Positions 1-8,093 of a stretch of 64,000 nucleotides of DNA are shown in pieces. Position numbers and translations under genes: made by a program. Each line of letters begins with the position of its first letter. Position 1 is the stretch's first letter. Origin of the DNA: Enterobacter genomosp. O (GTDB lineage Bacteria; Pseudomonadota; Gammaproteobacteria; Enterobacterales; Enterobacteriaceae); the NCBI RefSeq assembly GCF_001022965.1, contig NZ_LECZ01000024.1:467192-531191 (forward strand). Reading direction: 5' to 3'. The notes under the pieces are model-generated. The model saw only the letters and a list, made by a program, of their open reading frames with translations, was not told where the DNA came from and did no database searches.

Positions 1-3000
1 CACGTTCAGCGTTTGCGGCCTGTCAGTCAGGTTAGTGAGATCCAGCGTCAGGCGCGAGGTGTCACCGCTTGCCAGGAAGCGCGGAGTATTCAACTCGGTA
101 ATGACCGGCGCGGCCACAATAACCTTGCTTTCGCTGCTGCCGAAATCGTCTTCCGTCCAAGCCTGCGCCATCAGGCGCAGCTCGCCGTTGAAGTCGCCAA
201 TCGGCAGCGTAACGGTACCTTCCCCGTTGGCATCAAGCGTAACCGGCTGCGCCTGCTGGGCGATAATGGTAACGTGGTTCACCGGCGGTTTGCCGCCGCG
301 CTTCAGCTCGTCCCCATCGCCACCAAAACGCAGTGCGGCCATGCGGCCCTGGCCTTCAATGACCTGGCCATAGATATCGTAGATATCCGCGCCGTAGCGC
401 TTCTGACCAAAGAACGCCTGCCACGGATCTGGCGTGACGTAATCGGTAATGTTCAGCACGCCGCTGTCCACCGCCGAGACCAGCACGTTCACCTTCTGCG
501 GCACAGTGCCCTCTTTCACGCTGGCTTTCACCTTCACAGAGAGCGTCTGGTTTGGACGCATTTTTTGCGGGTTATCCAGCGCAATATTCAGGCGGCGATT
601 TTCGTCGCCCATCGGCAGATGCAGCAAACCGACCGCGCGTTTCGGCGTGGCGGATTTGGATTTATCCCCAGGACGAACCACCAGCGTGCTGAGATAGAGA
701 TCGTGACGTTTCCAGGCCTTGTCGACCGGGATGGCGAGATCAAGCCCGTTTGCCGGGACGTCGATCTCTTTCCACCACAGCGGCCCTTCGCTGGATTCGA
801 TCATTGCATAGCCCTTGCCTGCTGCCGGCGCTGCAATGTGCAGATTGATGGTATCGCCAGGCTGATACGCTGGCTTATCCAGCTTCAGCGTCACGCGGTC
901 AGGACGCGCAGCCCCGGTGCCGTCGCTGTTATCCTGCCAGCTATACCCTGCCCAGAAACGCACGCTGCTGACCATCTCATCCGGCGCTTTAACCTCCAGA
1001 CGATAAGAGCCCCACTCCACCGGGAAGGTGACTTTGCCGGTTTCATCGGCCTTAAGGGTCAGCTCCTGTTCGCCTTCAATGAGATCTTTTTGATCAAACT
1101 GCGACTGCCAGCCTTCGCTTTCGGACCAGTTCCAGTAATAGTCCCGACGCTCGCGGATCAGACGAACCTGTAACCCGGAAACGGCTTTTTTCGCCCCGCT
1201 GGCATCGGCATACACGATATCGAAGCTGGCGTTGCCGTTCTCGTCGACAATCGGCTGGTTAACGGTGGTATCGGTGCGATAGTCGTAAACGGCTTTACTG
1301 GCGAACTGAGGACGGATGCCCGGCAGCTCCGCCGCTGGCCAGATGGCCTGCTCGGCACGGCGCGTCACCGGACGACCGCCCGACTCCAGCAGGCTGGCCT
1401 GCAGGATCAGCTGGAGAGGAGAGTGCACCTCTTTCCACTGGCTTTCGGTAGAAACCTGCCCACGCCCCTGTTCGTCGAGCGTAAGCTGAACTTCATCCAG
1501 ACTGCGGCTCAGGTTGTCCTCGGCGATATCACCAAACTGGAAGCCCGGCAGTGCAGCCACCGCGTCACGCAGCGGACGCAGGAAAAGCTGGCCCTGCAGA
1601 GAATTTCCGTTGGCCGGCGCGCCATAGAGGTAATACCCGACCACGTTGAAGTCGACGTTATCCTGAGGTGAAACCGGCGTTTTTTGCCCGCTCAGGTTAA
1701 GCGCCATACGCTCAGGCATAAAATCTTCGACGTGGAAGTCCCACAGACGCTGCAGGTTATCGCCCGTGTTGGCGCGGATATGCCACATGCCGGTCTGCGC
1801 CCCGCTGTCCAGCGGATAGTTAAAACGATAGAGGCCGTTCTCTGGCTTGACGACAATCGTGCGCGCGACCTGTCCGTCCGGACGCAGTACGTCAAGCTTC
1901 ACGGGCTGGTCGGGAAGTGGCTTACCGTCGCTGTCGCGCAGCAAACCGTTAAGGATCACCGTTTCGCCCGGGCGGTAGAGATCGCGTGGGCCAAACATAA
2001 AGAATTGCTTGCTGTAGCCAGGGCTCCCTGCGATGTCGAACTCCGCCAGGTCGAGCGCAGGCAGCTTGAGATCAAGCAGCGTAGTCTGGCCGTCTTTGCT
2101 GGCGAGGATCAGCGCGGCTTCTTTATCGGTCTCAAGCTTTGCGTGGCCATCGCCGTCGCTGTTCGCTTCGGCAAGCGTCTGCCCTTTATCGTTCAGCAGG
2201 GTAACGGTGACGCCGGATTGCGCCGCGCCGTTCTCCAGACTCTGGGTGAAAATGTCCAGACGGTTATGATAACGGTGAGCGGACAGGCCAATATCGCTTA
2301 AGGTAAAGAGCGTCGCGGCGTTGCTGTAGTTGTAATGCCCGGCCTGGTTCATGACCGCGATATAAACGCCAGACTGCTGGAGCGGTTTAATATCCTTCAG
2401 GGGAAGCAGCAATTTTTCACGCGTGTTGCGCGCCGGATTGAGGTCGAAACGACTGGTGTAAACCAGCTCCGCCATCTTCAGCAGGTTGTCGGATTCCCAG
2501 TTGGTCAGCGAGTTGCGGTATTCCCACTGGCTGACAAAAGAGGCCAGCGATTCGGGCTTCACGCGGTAGAAATTCACGTCCACATTGTTGACGTTGAGCG
2601 CCATCACCGGCAGACCTTCCACCACCTTGCCCGGCAGCAGCGAGCCGCGGCTGGCAAAACCCACAGTGGGTTCAACGTCCCGGGTGGTCAGGGCTTTTTC
2701 ATAATCAATGCCGAACGTCGCCTTGTTCAGCGCCTGCAGATCACGTTCAACGGTGACGACCAGGTTGCGGTTAGGCTCCAGATGGCGCAGGCGAAGCTCT
2801 TTCAGGTTAGGTGCAAGTTCCCACGCCCCATCAACCTTGCCGCTTTTCTTGTCCACGACATGCACGGTTTTTGCGAAATCCTGATCGGGATTTAGCGGAA
2901 CAGAGAATGTCAGCACCAGCGTTGAAGCGCCGTCCAGCTGCACCTCTGAGGCATCCAGCAGGGTTAACGCTTTGCCCTGACTCTGCGCCGCAAGTTTTGC

Positions 3001-3159
3001 CAGCTTATCAGCGTCGGGCTTTTCCGCGGCTTTCGGTGTCGATGGGGTGGAGGCGGCGGGAGCCGCAGACTGAGTGGTATCGTCGCTGTTATCACAGCCG
3101 ACAAGCGTAAACGTGGTAAGCAGCGCGAGAGAAATCGCGGCTAGGCGAAACGGTTTCAT
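1..3159 (-). CDS. yfhM: Alpha-2-macroglobulin-like inner-membrane lipoprotein YfhM, N-terminal ~1053 residues (runs off the window)
   Basis: Bacterial alpha-2-macroglobulin; family members are periplasmic protease traps thought to work with penicillin-binding protein PbpC, normally encoded next to them. Reading starts at the ATG at 3159 and stays open to base 1, so about 1053 of roughly 1650 residues are present. The N-terminus is a lipoprotein signal: positively charged start, hydrophobic core and lipobox LVGC with lipidated Cys22. Asp at the next position (CDN) is the known Lol-avoidance signal, which predicts retention in the inner membrane. MG-type beta domains follow; typical phrases such as LYRPGETV and KPAYQPGDTI are visible. 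The thioester motif CLEQ lies further downstream in the family and is not reached. It is divergent from the alpha-glucoside genes. In E. coli the divergent neighbour is sseA, so the gene pair has been separated here. Confidence 0.93.
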   Translation of the reverse strand, partial: MKPFRLAAISLALLTTFTLVGCDNSDDTTQSAAPAASTPSTPKAAEKPDADKLAKLAAQSQGKALTLLDASEVQLDGASTLVLTFSVPLNPDQDFAKTVHVVDKKSGKVDGAWELAPNLKELRLRHLEPNRNLVVTVERDLQALNKATFGIDYEKALTTRDVEPTVGFASRGSLLPGKVVEGLPVMALNVNNVDVNFYRVKPESLASFVSQWEYRNSLTNWESDNLLKMAELVYTSRFDLNPARNTREKLLLPLKDIKPLQQSGVYIAVMNQAGHYNYSNAATLFTLSDIGLSAHRYHNRLDIFTQSLENGAAQSGVTVTLLNDKGQTLAEANSDGDGHAKLETDKEAALILASKDGQTTLLDLKLPALDLAEFDIAGSPGYSKQFFMFGPRDLYRPGETVILNGLLRDSDGKPLPDQPVKLDVLRPDGQVARTIVVKPENGLYRFNYPLDSGAQTGMWHIRANTGDNLQRLWDFHVEDFMPERMALNLSGQKTPVSPQDNVDFNVVGYYLYGAPANGNSLQGQLFLRPLRDAVAALPGFQFGDIAEDNLSRSLDEVQLTLDEQGRGQVSTESQWKEVHSPLQLILQASLLESGGRPVTRRAEQAIWPAAELPGIRPQFASKAVYDYRTDTTVNQPIVDENGNASFDIVYADASGAKKAVSGLQVRLIRERRDYYWNWSESEGWQSQFDQKDLIEGEQELTLKADETGKVTFPVEWGSYRLEVKAPDEMVSSVRFWAGYSWQDNSDGTGAARPDRVTLKLDKPAYQPGDTINLHIAAPAAGKGYAMIESSEGPLWWKEIDVPANGLDLAIPVDKAWKRHDLYLSTLVVRPGDKSKSATPKRAVGLLHLPMGDENRRLNIALDNPQKMRPNQTLSVKVKASVKEGTVPQKVNVLVSAVDSGVLNITDYVTPDPWQAFFGQKRYGADIYDIYGQVIEGQGRMAALRFGGDGDELKRGGKPPVNHVTIIAQQAQPVTLDANGEGTVTLPIGDFNGELRLMAQAWTEDDFGSSESKVIVAAPVITELNTPRFLASGDTSRLTLDLTNLTDRPQTLNV

Positions 3160-3333
3160 CCTTTGTCCCTGGCCTTTGGGGCCTGTTGGTCGTCGTCCGG
3201 ATAAGTATTATCCGCAAGTTTCATTAATTCAAAAAGTCCAATTTTAGAATCCTGAAAGCGCCTCGCAGAACGGTTCCCTATTGCCCTCCGGCAATGCTAC
3301 ACCGATCACAGCACCAAACGTCACATGTTACCT

Positions 3334-3362
3334 TTGAGGTCATTTGTTTTTAAAACAATAAG
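3334..3362 (+). promoter_or_regulatory. Candidate promoter and palindromic operator of the alpha-glucoside operon
   Basis: A perfect 7+1+7 inverted repeat TTGTTTT-T-AAAACAA lies at 3344-3358. It sits between a possible -35 (TTGAGG, 3334-3339) and a possible -10 (AATAAG, 3357-3362) with 17 bases between them. RpiR-family repressors bind short AT-rich palindromes, and an RpiR gene lies 4 kb downstream, so this is a reasonable operator candidate. The promoter call is weak, and an AT-rich palindrome of this size can occur by chance. Confidence 0.4.
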
Positions 3363-3445
3363 ATAGATGGATAAGCGTGTCTAAAGGCTGCTAGTTTTAT
3401 AACCATGACGCACCCCGAGTGCGCGGTTCAATAAGAGAGAAAGCC

Positions 3446-4990
3446 ATGAAACGAGCCGTGAACGCCCTACAAAATTTCGGAAAATCATTGTACGGACCGG
3501 TGCTGATCTTACCGATCGTCGGTCTTTTTATCGCCTTTGGTAACGTGCTGGGTAACGGTAATCTTGCGGAATATCTGCCGTTTCTTGGCCATCCGCTGAT
3601 CCAGCACCTTGGTCAGCTTATCGCGAAATCTGCCGTGTCGGTGCTGGTCAACCTGGCGCTGGTGTTTGCCGTCGGCATCCCGATTGGCCTGGCGACCCGC
3701 GATAAAGGCTATGCCGCGCTGATTGGCCTGGTGACCTTTGTCGTGTTCATTAACGCCATGAACGTAACGCTACAGCTCCAGGGCGAGCTTGCGCCTGCCG
3801 CGCAGATGAAAGCGGCCGGGCAGACGATGGTACTGGGCGTGCAGGTGCTGGAGATGGGGGTGTTTGCCGGGATACTGACCGGGGCGCTTTCCGGGTACCT
3901 GTACAACAAATACTCCGGCGTACAGTTTAACGGCGCGATGGCGATTTACTCCGGCCACTGTTTTGTCGCCATCGTCATGCTCCCCGTCTCTATGCTGCTC
4001 GGCGTGGTGATGAGTGAGCTGTGGCCCTTTGCCCAGCACGGCATCAGCGCCCTGGCGCTGGCCATCAAAGGCTCCGGGCCGTTTGGAGTTGCCATATACG
4101 GTTTCCTGGAGCGTATTCTGGTGCCTACCGGCCTGCATCACCTGGTCTATACCCCGTTCCTGTATACCGAGCTGGGCGGCACGCAGGAAGTCTGCGGCGC
4201 AACCTATCAGGGCGCACGCAATATCTATTTTGCCGAGATGGCCTGCCCGGACGTGAAGCAGCTCAGCAGCACCGTGGTGTGGGATGCCCGCGGCATCAGC
4301 AAGATGTTTGGCCTGCCAGCGGCGGCGCTGGCGATGTACATGACCGCGAAGCCGGAGCGCAAAGCGGCGGCAAAGGCGATTCTGATCCCGGCAGCGCTCA
4401 CCTCTCTGCTGGTCGGCGTTACCGAACCCATTGAGTTCTCCTTCCTGTTCGTCGCCCCGCTGCTGTTCGTGGTGCACGCGGTGCTGACCGGCATCGGCAT
4501 GATGCTGTTCTCGCTGCTGGGCGTTCACGCCATCGGCGCCAACGGGATTATCGACTTCATCCTCTACAACCTGCCGCTCGGCACGGAAAAGTCCAACTGG
4601 CCGATGTACATCGTGGTCGGGCTGATCATGTTCGCCCTCTATTTCGCGGTGTTCCGCTTCCTGATCCTGCGCTTCAACATGAAGACGCCGGGCCGTGAGG
4701 ATGACGATAAGGAGACGCGCCTCTACAGCAAGCAGGAGTACCAGGCCAAAGGCAACAACGACGGGCTGGGCGAATCCATCGTGGCGGGGCTCGGCGGCAG
4801 GGAAAATATTGAAGTGGTGGATAACTGCTACACCCGCCTGCGCGTCACGGTGAAGGACGTCGCCATTATCGACGAGCCACGCCTGAAGGCGACCGGCGCA
4901 AAAGGGATTATCAAACAAGGTAACAACGTTCAGGTGGTCTACGGGCTGCACGTCAAAAAAATGCGAGAAGCCGTTGAGACGTTTCTCTGA
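3446..4990 (+). CDS. PTS system alpha-glucoside-specific EIICB component (MalX/GlvC/AglA family)
   Basis: Inner-membrane sugar permease that imports and phosphorylates an alpha-glucoside at the expense of phosphoenolpyruvate. At 514 residues it has the EIIC channel first (about 1-430, many hydrophobic segments; family phrases GGTQEVCGATYQGA and TEPIEFSFLFVAP) and the EIIB domain last (about 445-514), with phosphorylated cysteine Cys461 in the context DNCYTRLRV. No EIIA domain is fused, so it probably uses the glucose EIIA, as MalX and GlvC do. The ATG at 3446 follows a purine-rich AGAGAGAAAG; an in-frame GTG at 3419 has no such site. The next gene, 12 bases on, cleaves the phosphorylated product. 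The exact sugar (maltose, isomaltose, sucrose isomers) cannot be told from sequence. Confidence 0.9.
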   Translation: MKRAVNALQNFGKSLYGPVLILPIVGLFIAFGNVLGNGNLAEYLPFLGHPLIQHLGQLIAKSAVSVLVNLALVFAVGIPIGLATRDKGYAALIGLVTFVVFINAMNVTLQLQGELAPAAQMKAAGQTMVLGVQVLEMGVFAGILTGALSGYLYNKYSGVQFNGAMAIYSGHCFVAIVMLPVSMLLGVVMSELWPFAQHGISALALAIKGSGPFGVAIYGFLERILVPTGLHHLVYTPFLYTELGGTQEVCGATYQGARNIYFAEMACPDVKQLSSTVVWDARGISKMFGLPAAALAMYMTAKPERKAAAKAILIPAALTSLLVGVTEPIEFSFLFVAPLLFVVHAVLTGIGMMLFSLLGVHAIGANGIIDFILYNLPLGTEKSNWPMYIVVGLIMFALYFAVFRFLILRFNMKTPGREDDDKETRLYSKQEYQAKGNNDGLGESIVAGLGGRENIEVVDNCYTRLRVTVKDVAIIDEPRLKATGAKGIIKQGNNVQVVYGLHVKKMREAVETFL

Positions 4991-5002
4991 AAGGAGCTAA
5001 AG

Positions 5003-6370
5003 ATGTTAACACCCCCATTCATTCTATCGATTGCCGGCGGCGGCAGCACCTACACGCCGGGTATTGTGAAAAGCCTGATGGTGCGCCTGCAGGATTTCCC
5101 GCTGGCTGAAATCCGCCTCTACGACATTGACGACGCGCGTCAGAACACCATTGCACCGGTGGTCGAGAAGGTTATTCGCGACCACAGTCAGAGCATCAAA
5201 TTCACCGTCACCAGCGACCCGGAAGTGGCCTTTAGCGGCGCGCATTTTGTCTTCGCCCAGATGCGCGTCGGCCAGTACAAGATGCGCGAGCAGGACGAGA
5301 AGATCCCGCTGCGCCACGGCGTGGTAGGCCAGGAAACCTGCGGGCCCGGCGGGTTGGCGTACGGCCTGCGCACCATTCTGCCAATGGTGGAGCTTATCGA
5401 CCTGGTGGATCGCTACGCGCACGAGAAGGCCTGGATCGTGAACTACTCCAACCCGGCGGCGATCGTCGCGGAAGGGGTGCGTCGCCTGCGCCCGAACGCG
5501 CGGGTGCTGAACATTTGCGATATGCCGGTGGCTGCCATGCGTAACATGGGGGCGATTCTGGGTGTCGATCGCCACAAGCTGGAGGTCGACTACTTCGGTC
5601 TGAACCACTTCGGCTGGTTTACCCGCGTGCTGGTGGACGGTGAGGACAAGCTGCCAGAGCTGCGTAAACATATCGCGAAGTTTGGCCTGCTGACGGAAGA
5701 TGCGGCCAAAACCGATCCGCAGCATTCCGATCCGTCCTGGGTGAAGACCTGGCGCAACATTAAGCCGATCATGGATAACTTCCCGGAATATCTGCCGAAC
5801 CCGTACCTGCAGTATTACCTGATGCCGAACCAGATTGTGGAGCATCAGAACCCGGACTATACCCGCGCCAATGAAGTGATGGACGGGCGTGAGAAAAAGC
5901 TGTTCGCCGCCGCCGAAGAGTACAAGCGCACCGGGGTTCTGCCGGATGCCTTCCACGTAGGCGTCCACGGTGAATTTATCGTTGACGTCGCCTGCTCGCT
6001 GGCCTTTAACCTGCGGAGCCGCCATCTGGTGATGGTGGAAAACCGCGGTGCAATTACCAACCTGCCTTACGATGCCGTGGTGGAAGTCCCCGCTTATATC
6101 ACCTCCGAAGGTCCGGAACCGATTCGCGTCGGCCAGGTGCCGCTGTTCCATCAGACCCTTTTGCAACAGCAACTCGCCTCTGAACAGCTACTGGTAGAGG
6201 CGACTATCGAAGGGAGCTATGAGAAAGCCCTCCAGGCATTCACCCTTAACCGCACCGTGCCGACAATGGAACACGCGAAGGCTATTCTCGACGAGATGAT
6301 TGAAGCCAACCGCGACTACTGGCCTGCGCTGCAAAAAGCCTGGCAGGACGGCGAAAAGGTGAAAAAATAG
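5003..6370 (+). CDS. 6-phospho-alpha-glucosidase, glycoside hydrolase family 4 (GlvA/AglB type)
   Basis: Cytoplasmic enzyme that hydrolyses 6-phospho-alpha-glucosides delivered by the upstream PTS permease, giving glucose 6-phosphate and a sugar. Family 4 needs NAD+ and a divalent metal. The 455-residue protein has the N-terminal dinucleotide-binding loop AGGGSTYTPG (residues 11-20), the motif CDMP at 172-175 that marks the alpha-specific subgroup and supplies a metal ligand, and the second metal-ligand region GLNHFGW around His202. Length fits the family (about 440-460). Its N- and C-terminal parts look distinct from my memory of E. coli GlvA/GlvG and Klebsiella AglB, so I give no gene symbol. 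It is 12 bases downstream of the EIICB gene, clearly one operon, and is followed by a strong terminator. Confidence 0.92.
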   Translation: MLTPPFILSIAGGGSTYTPGIVKSLMVRLQDFPLAEIRLYDIDDARQNTIAPVVEKVIRDHSQSIKFTVTSDPEVAFSGAHFVFAQMRVGQYKMREQDEKIPLRHGVVGQETCGPGGLAYGLRTILPMVELIDLVDRYAHEKAWIVNYSNPAAIVAEGVRRLRPNARVLNICDMPVAAMRNMGAILGVDRHKLEVDYFGLNHFGWFTRVLVDGEDKLPELRKHIAKFGLLTEDAAKTDPQHSDPSWVKTWRNIKPIMDNFPEYLPNPYLQYYLMPNQIVEHQNPDYTRANEVMDGREKKLFAAAEEYKRTGVLPDAFHVGVHGEFIVDVACSLAFNLRSRHLVMVENRGAITNLPYDAVVEVPAYITSEGPEPIRVGQVPLFHQTLLQQQLASEQLLVEATIEGSYEKALQAFTLNRTVPTMEHAKAILDEMIEANRDYWPALQKAWQDGEKVKK

Positions 6371-6400
6371 GGGCTTGCTCGCGAGTTGAACGTGGTTTGC

Positions 6401-6438
6401 TTGTCGGTGTCAGAAAAAACACCGACAATCCTTTTTTA
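6401..6438 (+). terminator. Rho-independent terminator after the 6-phospho-alpha-glucosidase gene
   Basis: A perfect 10-bp stem (TTGTCGGTGT at 6401-6410 with ACACCGACAA at 6419-6428) and an 8-base loop are followed by TCCTTTTTT. The sseA ribosome-binding site begins only about 12 bases after the T run, so the terminator separates the glucoside operon from sseA but leaves almost no room for an sseA promoter behind it. Confidence 0.85.
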
Positions 6439-6460
6439 CGGAAAAGAATGGAGGCAACCC

Positions 6461-7306
6461 ATGTCCACCTCATATTTTGTCGCCGCCGACTGGCTGATTG
6501 AGCACGGCGACGATCCGGAAGTTCAGATTATTGACGCGCGTATGGCCCCTCCAGGGCAAGAGCATCGCGATGTTCCCGCTGAATACCGCGCAGGTCACCT
6601 GCCTGGCGCGGTATTTTTTGATATTGAAGCCCTCTCCGATCACACCTCCCCTCTGCCGCATATGCTGCCGCGCCCAGAAGCGTTTTCCGTGGCGATGCGC
6701 GAGCTGGGCGTCAGCAAAGACAAACACCTCGTTGTTTATGACGAAGGTAACCTCTTCTCGGCGCCGCGCGCGTGGTGGATGCTGAAAAACTTCGGCGTGG
6801 AAAAGGTCTCGATTCTGGCGGGCGGCCTCGCAGGCTGGAAGCGCGACGAGCTGCCGCTCCAGCAGGGCGACGTGACGCTGCCGGAAGGCGAATTCGATGC
6901 CTCCTTCGACTCTCACGTGGTGAAACGCCTGACCGACGTGCTGGTCGTTAGCCATGAAAAAACGGCCCAAATCGTCGATGCTCGCCCTGCGCCACGCTTC
7001 AATGCGCAAGCGGATGAACCGCGTCCGGGGCTCAGGCGCGGCCATATTCCGGGCGCGCTGAACGTGCCGTGGGGAGATTTGGTGTTTGAAGGCGAACTGA
7101 AAACCACCGACGAGCTGCGCGCTATTTTTGACCGTGCGGGCGTGGATTTACATCGTCCGGTTATTGCCAGCTGCGGCTCCGGCGTAACGGCCTGCGTGGT
7201 TATTCTGGCGCTCGCCACGCTCGGCGTAAATGACGTCACGCTCTACGACGGTGCCTGGAGCGAATGGGGCGCGCGTGACGACCTGCCGGTTGAACCGGCA
7301 AAATAA
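6461..7306 (+). CDS. sseA: 3-mercaptopyruvate sulfurtransferase SseA
   Basis: Two-domain rhodanese that transfers sulfur from 3-mercaptopyruvate to thiol acceptors or cyanide; it takes part in cysteine-linked sulfur and H2S metabolism in the cytoplasm. The protein has 281 residues, the E. coli length. The inactive N-terminal rhodanese domain is followed by the catalytic one, with active-site loop CGSGVTA and catalytic Cys238. The ATG at 6461 has a strong GGAGG six bases upstream; an upstream in-frame start at 6386 would run through the terminator hairpin and is rejected. In E. coli sseA lies directly between yfhM and sseB. Here the alpha-glucoside genes sit before it and an RpiR regulator overlaps its stop codon. 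Confidence 0.96.
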   Translation: MSTSYFVAADWLIEHGDDPEVQIIDARMAPPGQEHRDVPAEYRAGHLPGAVFFDIEALSDHTSPLPHMLPRPEAFSVAMRELGVSKDKHLVVYDEGNLFSAPRAWWMLKNFGVEKVSILAGGLAGWKRDELPLQQGDVTLPEGEFDASFDSHVVKRLTDVLVVSHEKTAQIVDARPAPRFNAQADEPRPGLRRGHIPGALNVPWGDLVFEGELKTTDELRAIFDRAGVDLHRPVIASCGSGVTACVVILALATLGVNDVTLYDGAWSEWGARDDLPVEPAK

Positions 7307-8076
7307 TGGATAACCGCCTGGCCACGCTGTTAACGCGCGGGGCATCGCTGACCCGCGCGGAGTACCGCGTCCTCGCCCACCTTACGGAGCACCCGCTGCT
7401 GGTGGGCAAGATTACGGTTCGCGAGCTGGCGCAGGCGACGTTCGTATCCACTGCCACCATAATGCGTCTGTGTCAGAAGCTGGGGTTCAGCGGTTTTAGC
7501 GAGTTTATTTGGCATTGCAAACAGCTTCTCTCCGACACGCCGCATATTGCCGCTCAGGCGCCCTCCCTTCCAGAACTCCCGGCGCTGTTTAATCAGTTTA
7601 TCGCCAACTATCAGCAAACCTTTCAGTGGGTCACCCACGACAAACGCCAGCAGTTTGCCGACCTGCTGCGCCAGAAAGAGAGCTTCTTTCTCTACGGCGC
7701 CGGGTTTTCCTATCTCTTTGCGGAGTACCTGACCAAGAAGCTGCAGGTGCTGGGCAAAACGGCGTTTATCTCCGGGCCGGGCGACAGCCGGAATATTTTT
7801 CTCAGCAATGCCGCCCGCTATGAGGTGTTTATTGCCGTCTCCCGCAGCGGGGAAACGGAACAGGTGCTGGATAAGGCGCGGATTGCCAAAAACGTCGGCA
7901 TGACGATCGTCGCGTTTACCCGCGCCTCGGCCAATACGCTGGCGGGAATGGCGGACGTACACTTTGCCCTCTATGACGAAGCGGTACACTACGCTGCCGA
8001 AGCCGCGGGGATGACGTCGTTTGAGTCGAATCTGGTGCTGCTGATGGATTTACTGCTGCTGGAAGCAACGGGGTGA
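7306..8076 (+). CDS. RpiR/MurR-family transcriptional regulator, probable regulator of the alpha-glucoside operon
   Basis: Regulator of 256 residues with an N-terminal helix-turn-helix RpiR domain (about 1-75; TFVSTATIMRLCQKLGFSGF is the recognition region) and a C-terminal SIS sugar-phosphate-binding domain (about 110-240; AVSRSGETEQVL is the phosphosugar loop). Family members sense phosphosugars. Next to a PTS permease and a phospho-glucosidase, this one most likely senses the imported 6-phospho-glucoside. Its ATG shares the last A of the sseA stop (TAATG), and no clear ribosome-binding site precedes it, so translation is probably coupled to sseA. It ends 17 bases before the convergent sseB. 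Confidence 0.85.
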   Translation: MDNRLATLLTRGASLTRAEYRVLAHLTEHPLLVGKITVRELAQATFVSTATIMRLCQKLGFSGFSEFIWHCKQLLSDTPHIAAQAPSLPELPALFNQFIANYQQTFQWVTHDKRQQFADLLRQKESFFLYGAGFSYLFAEYLTKKLQVLGKTAFISGPGDSRNIFLSNAARYEVFIAVSRSGETEQVLDKARIAKNVGMTIVAFTRASANTLAGMADVHFALYDEAVHYAAEAAGMTSFESNLVLLMDLLLLEATG

Positions 8077-8093
8077 TATTCACCCCGCCGTAA

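Noticed and set aside
3770..4951. Long open frame on the minus strand opposite the EIICB gene
   Set aside because: It mirrors a well-supported gene and has a His/Arg/Gln-rich composition typical of antisense frames in GC-rich enterobacterial DNA; no family features.
8077..8093. Search for the small RNA RyfA, which lies between sseA and sseB in E. coli
   Set aside because: Only 17 bases separate the RpiR gene and sseB, so the RNA gene is absent here.
3160..8093. Mobile element carrying the alpha-glucoside genes
   Set aside because: No insertion sequence, integrase, tRNA end or direct repeat was seen around the locus, and codon use looks like its neighbours; horizontal transfer remains possible but unsupported.
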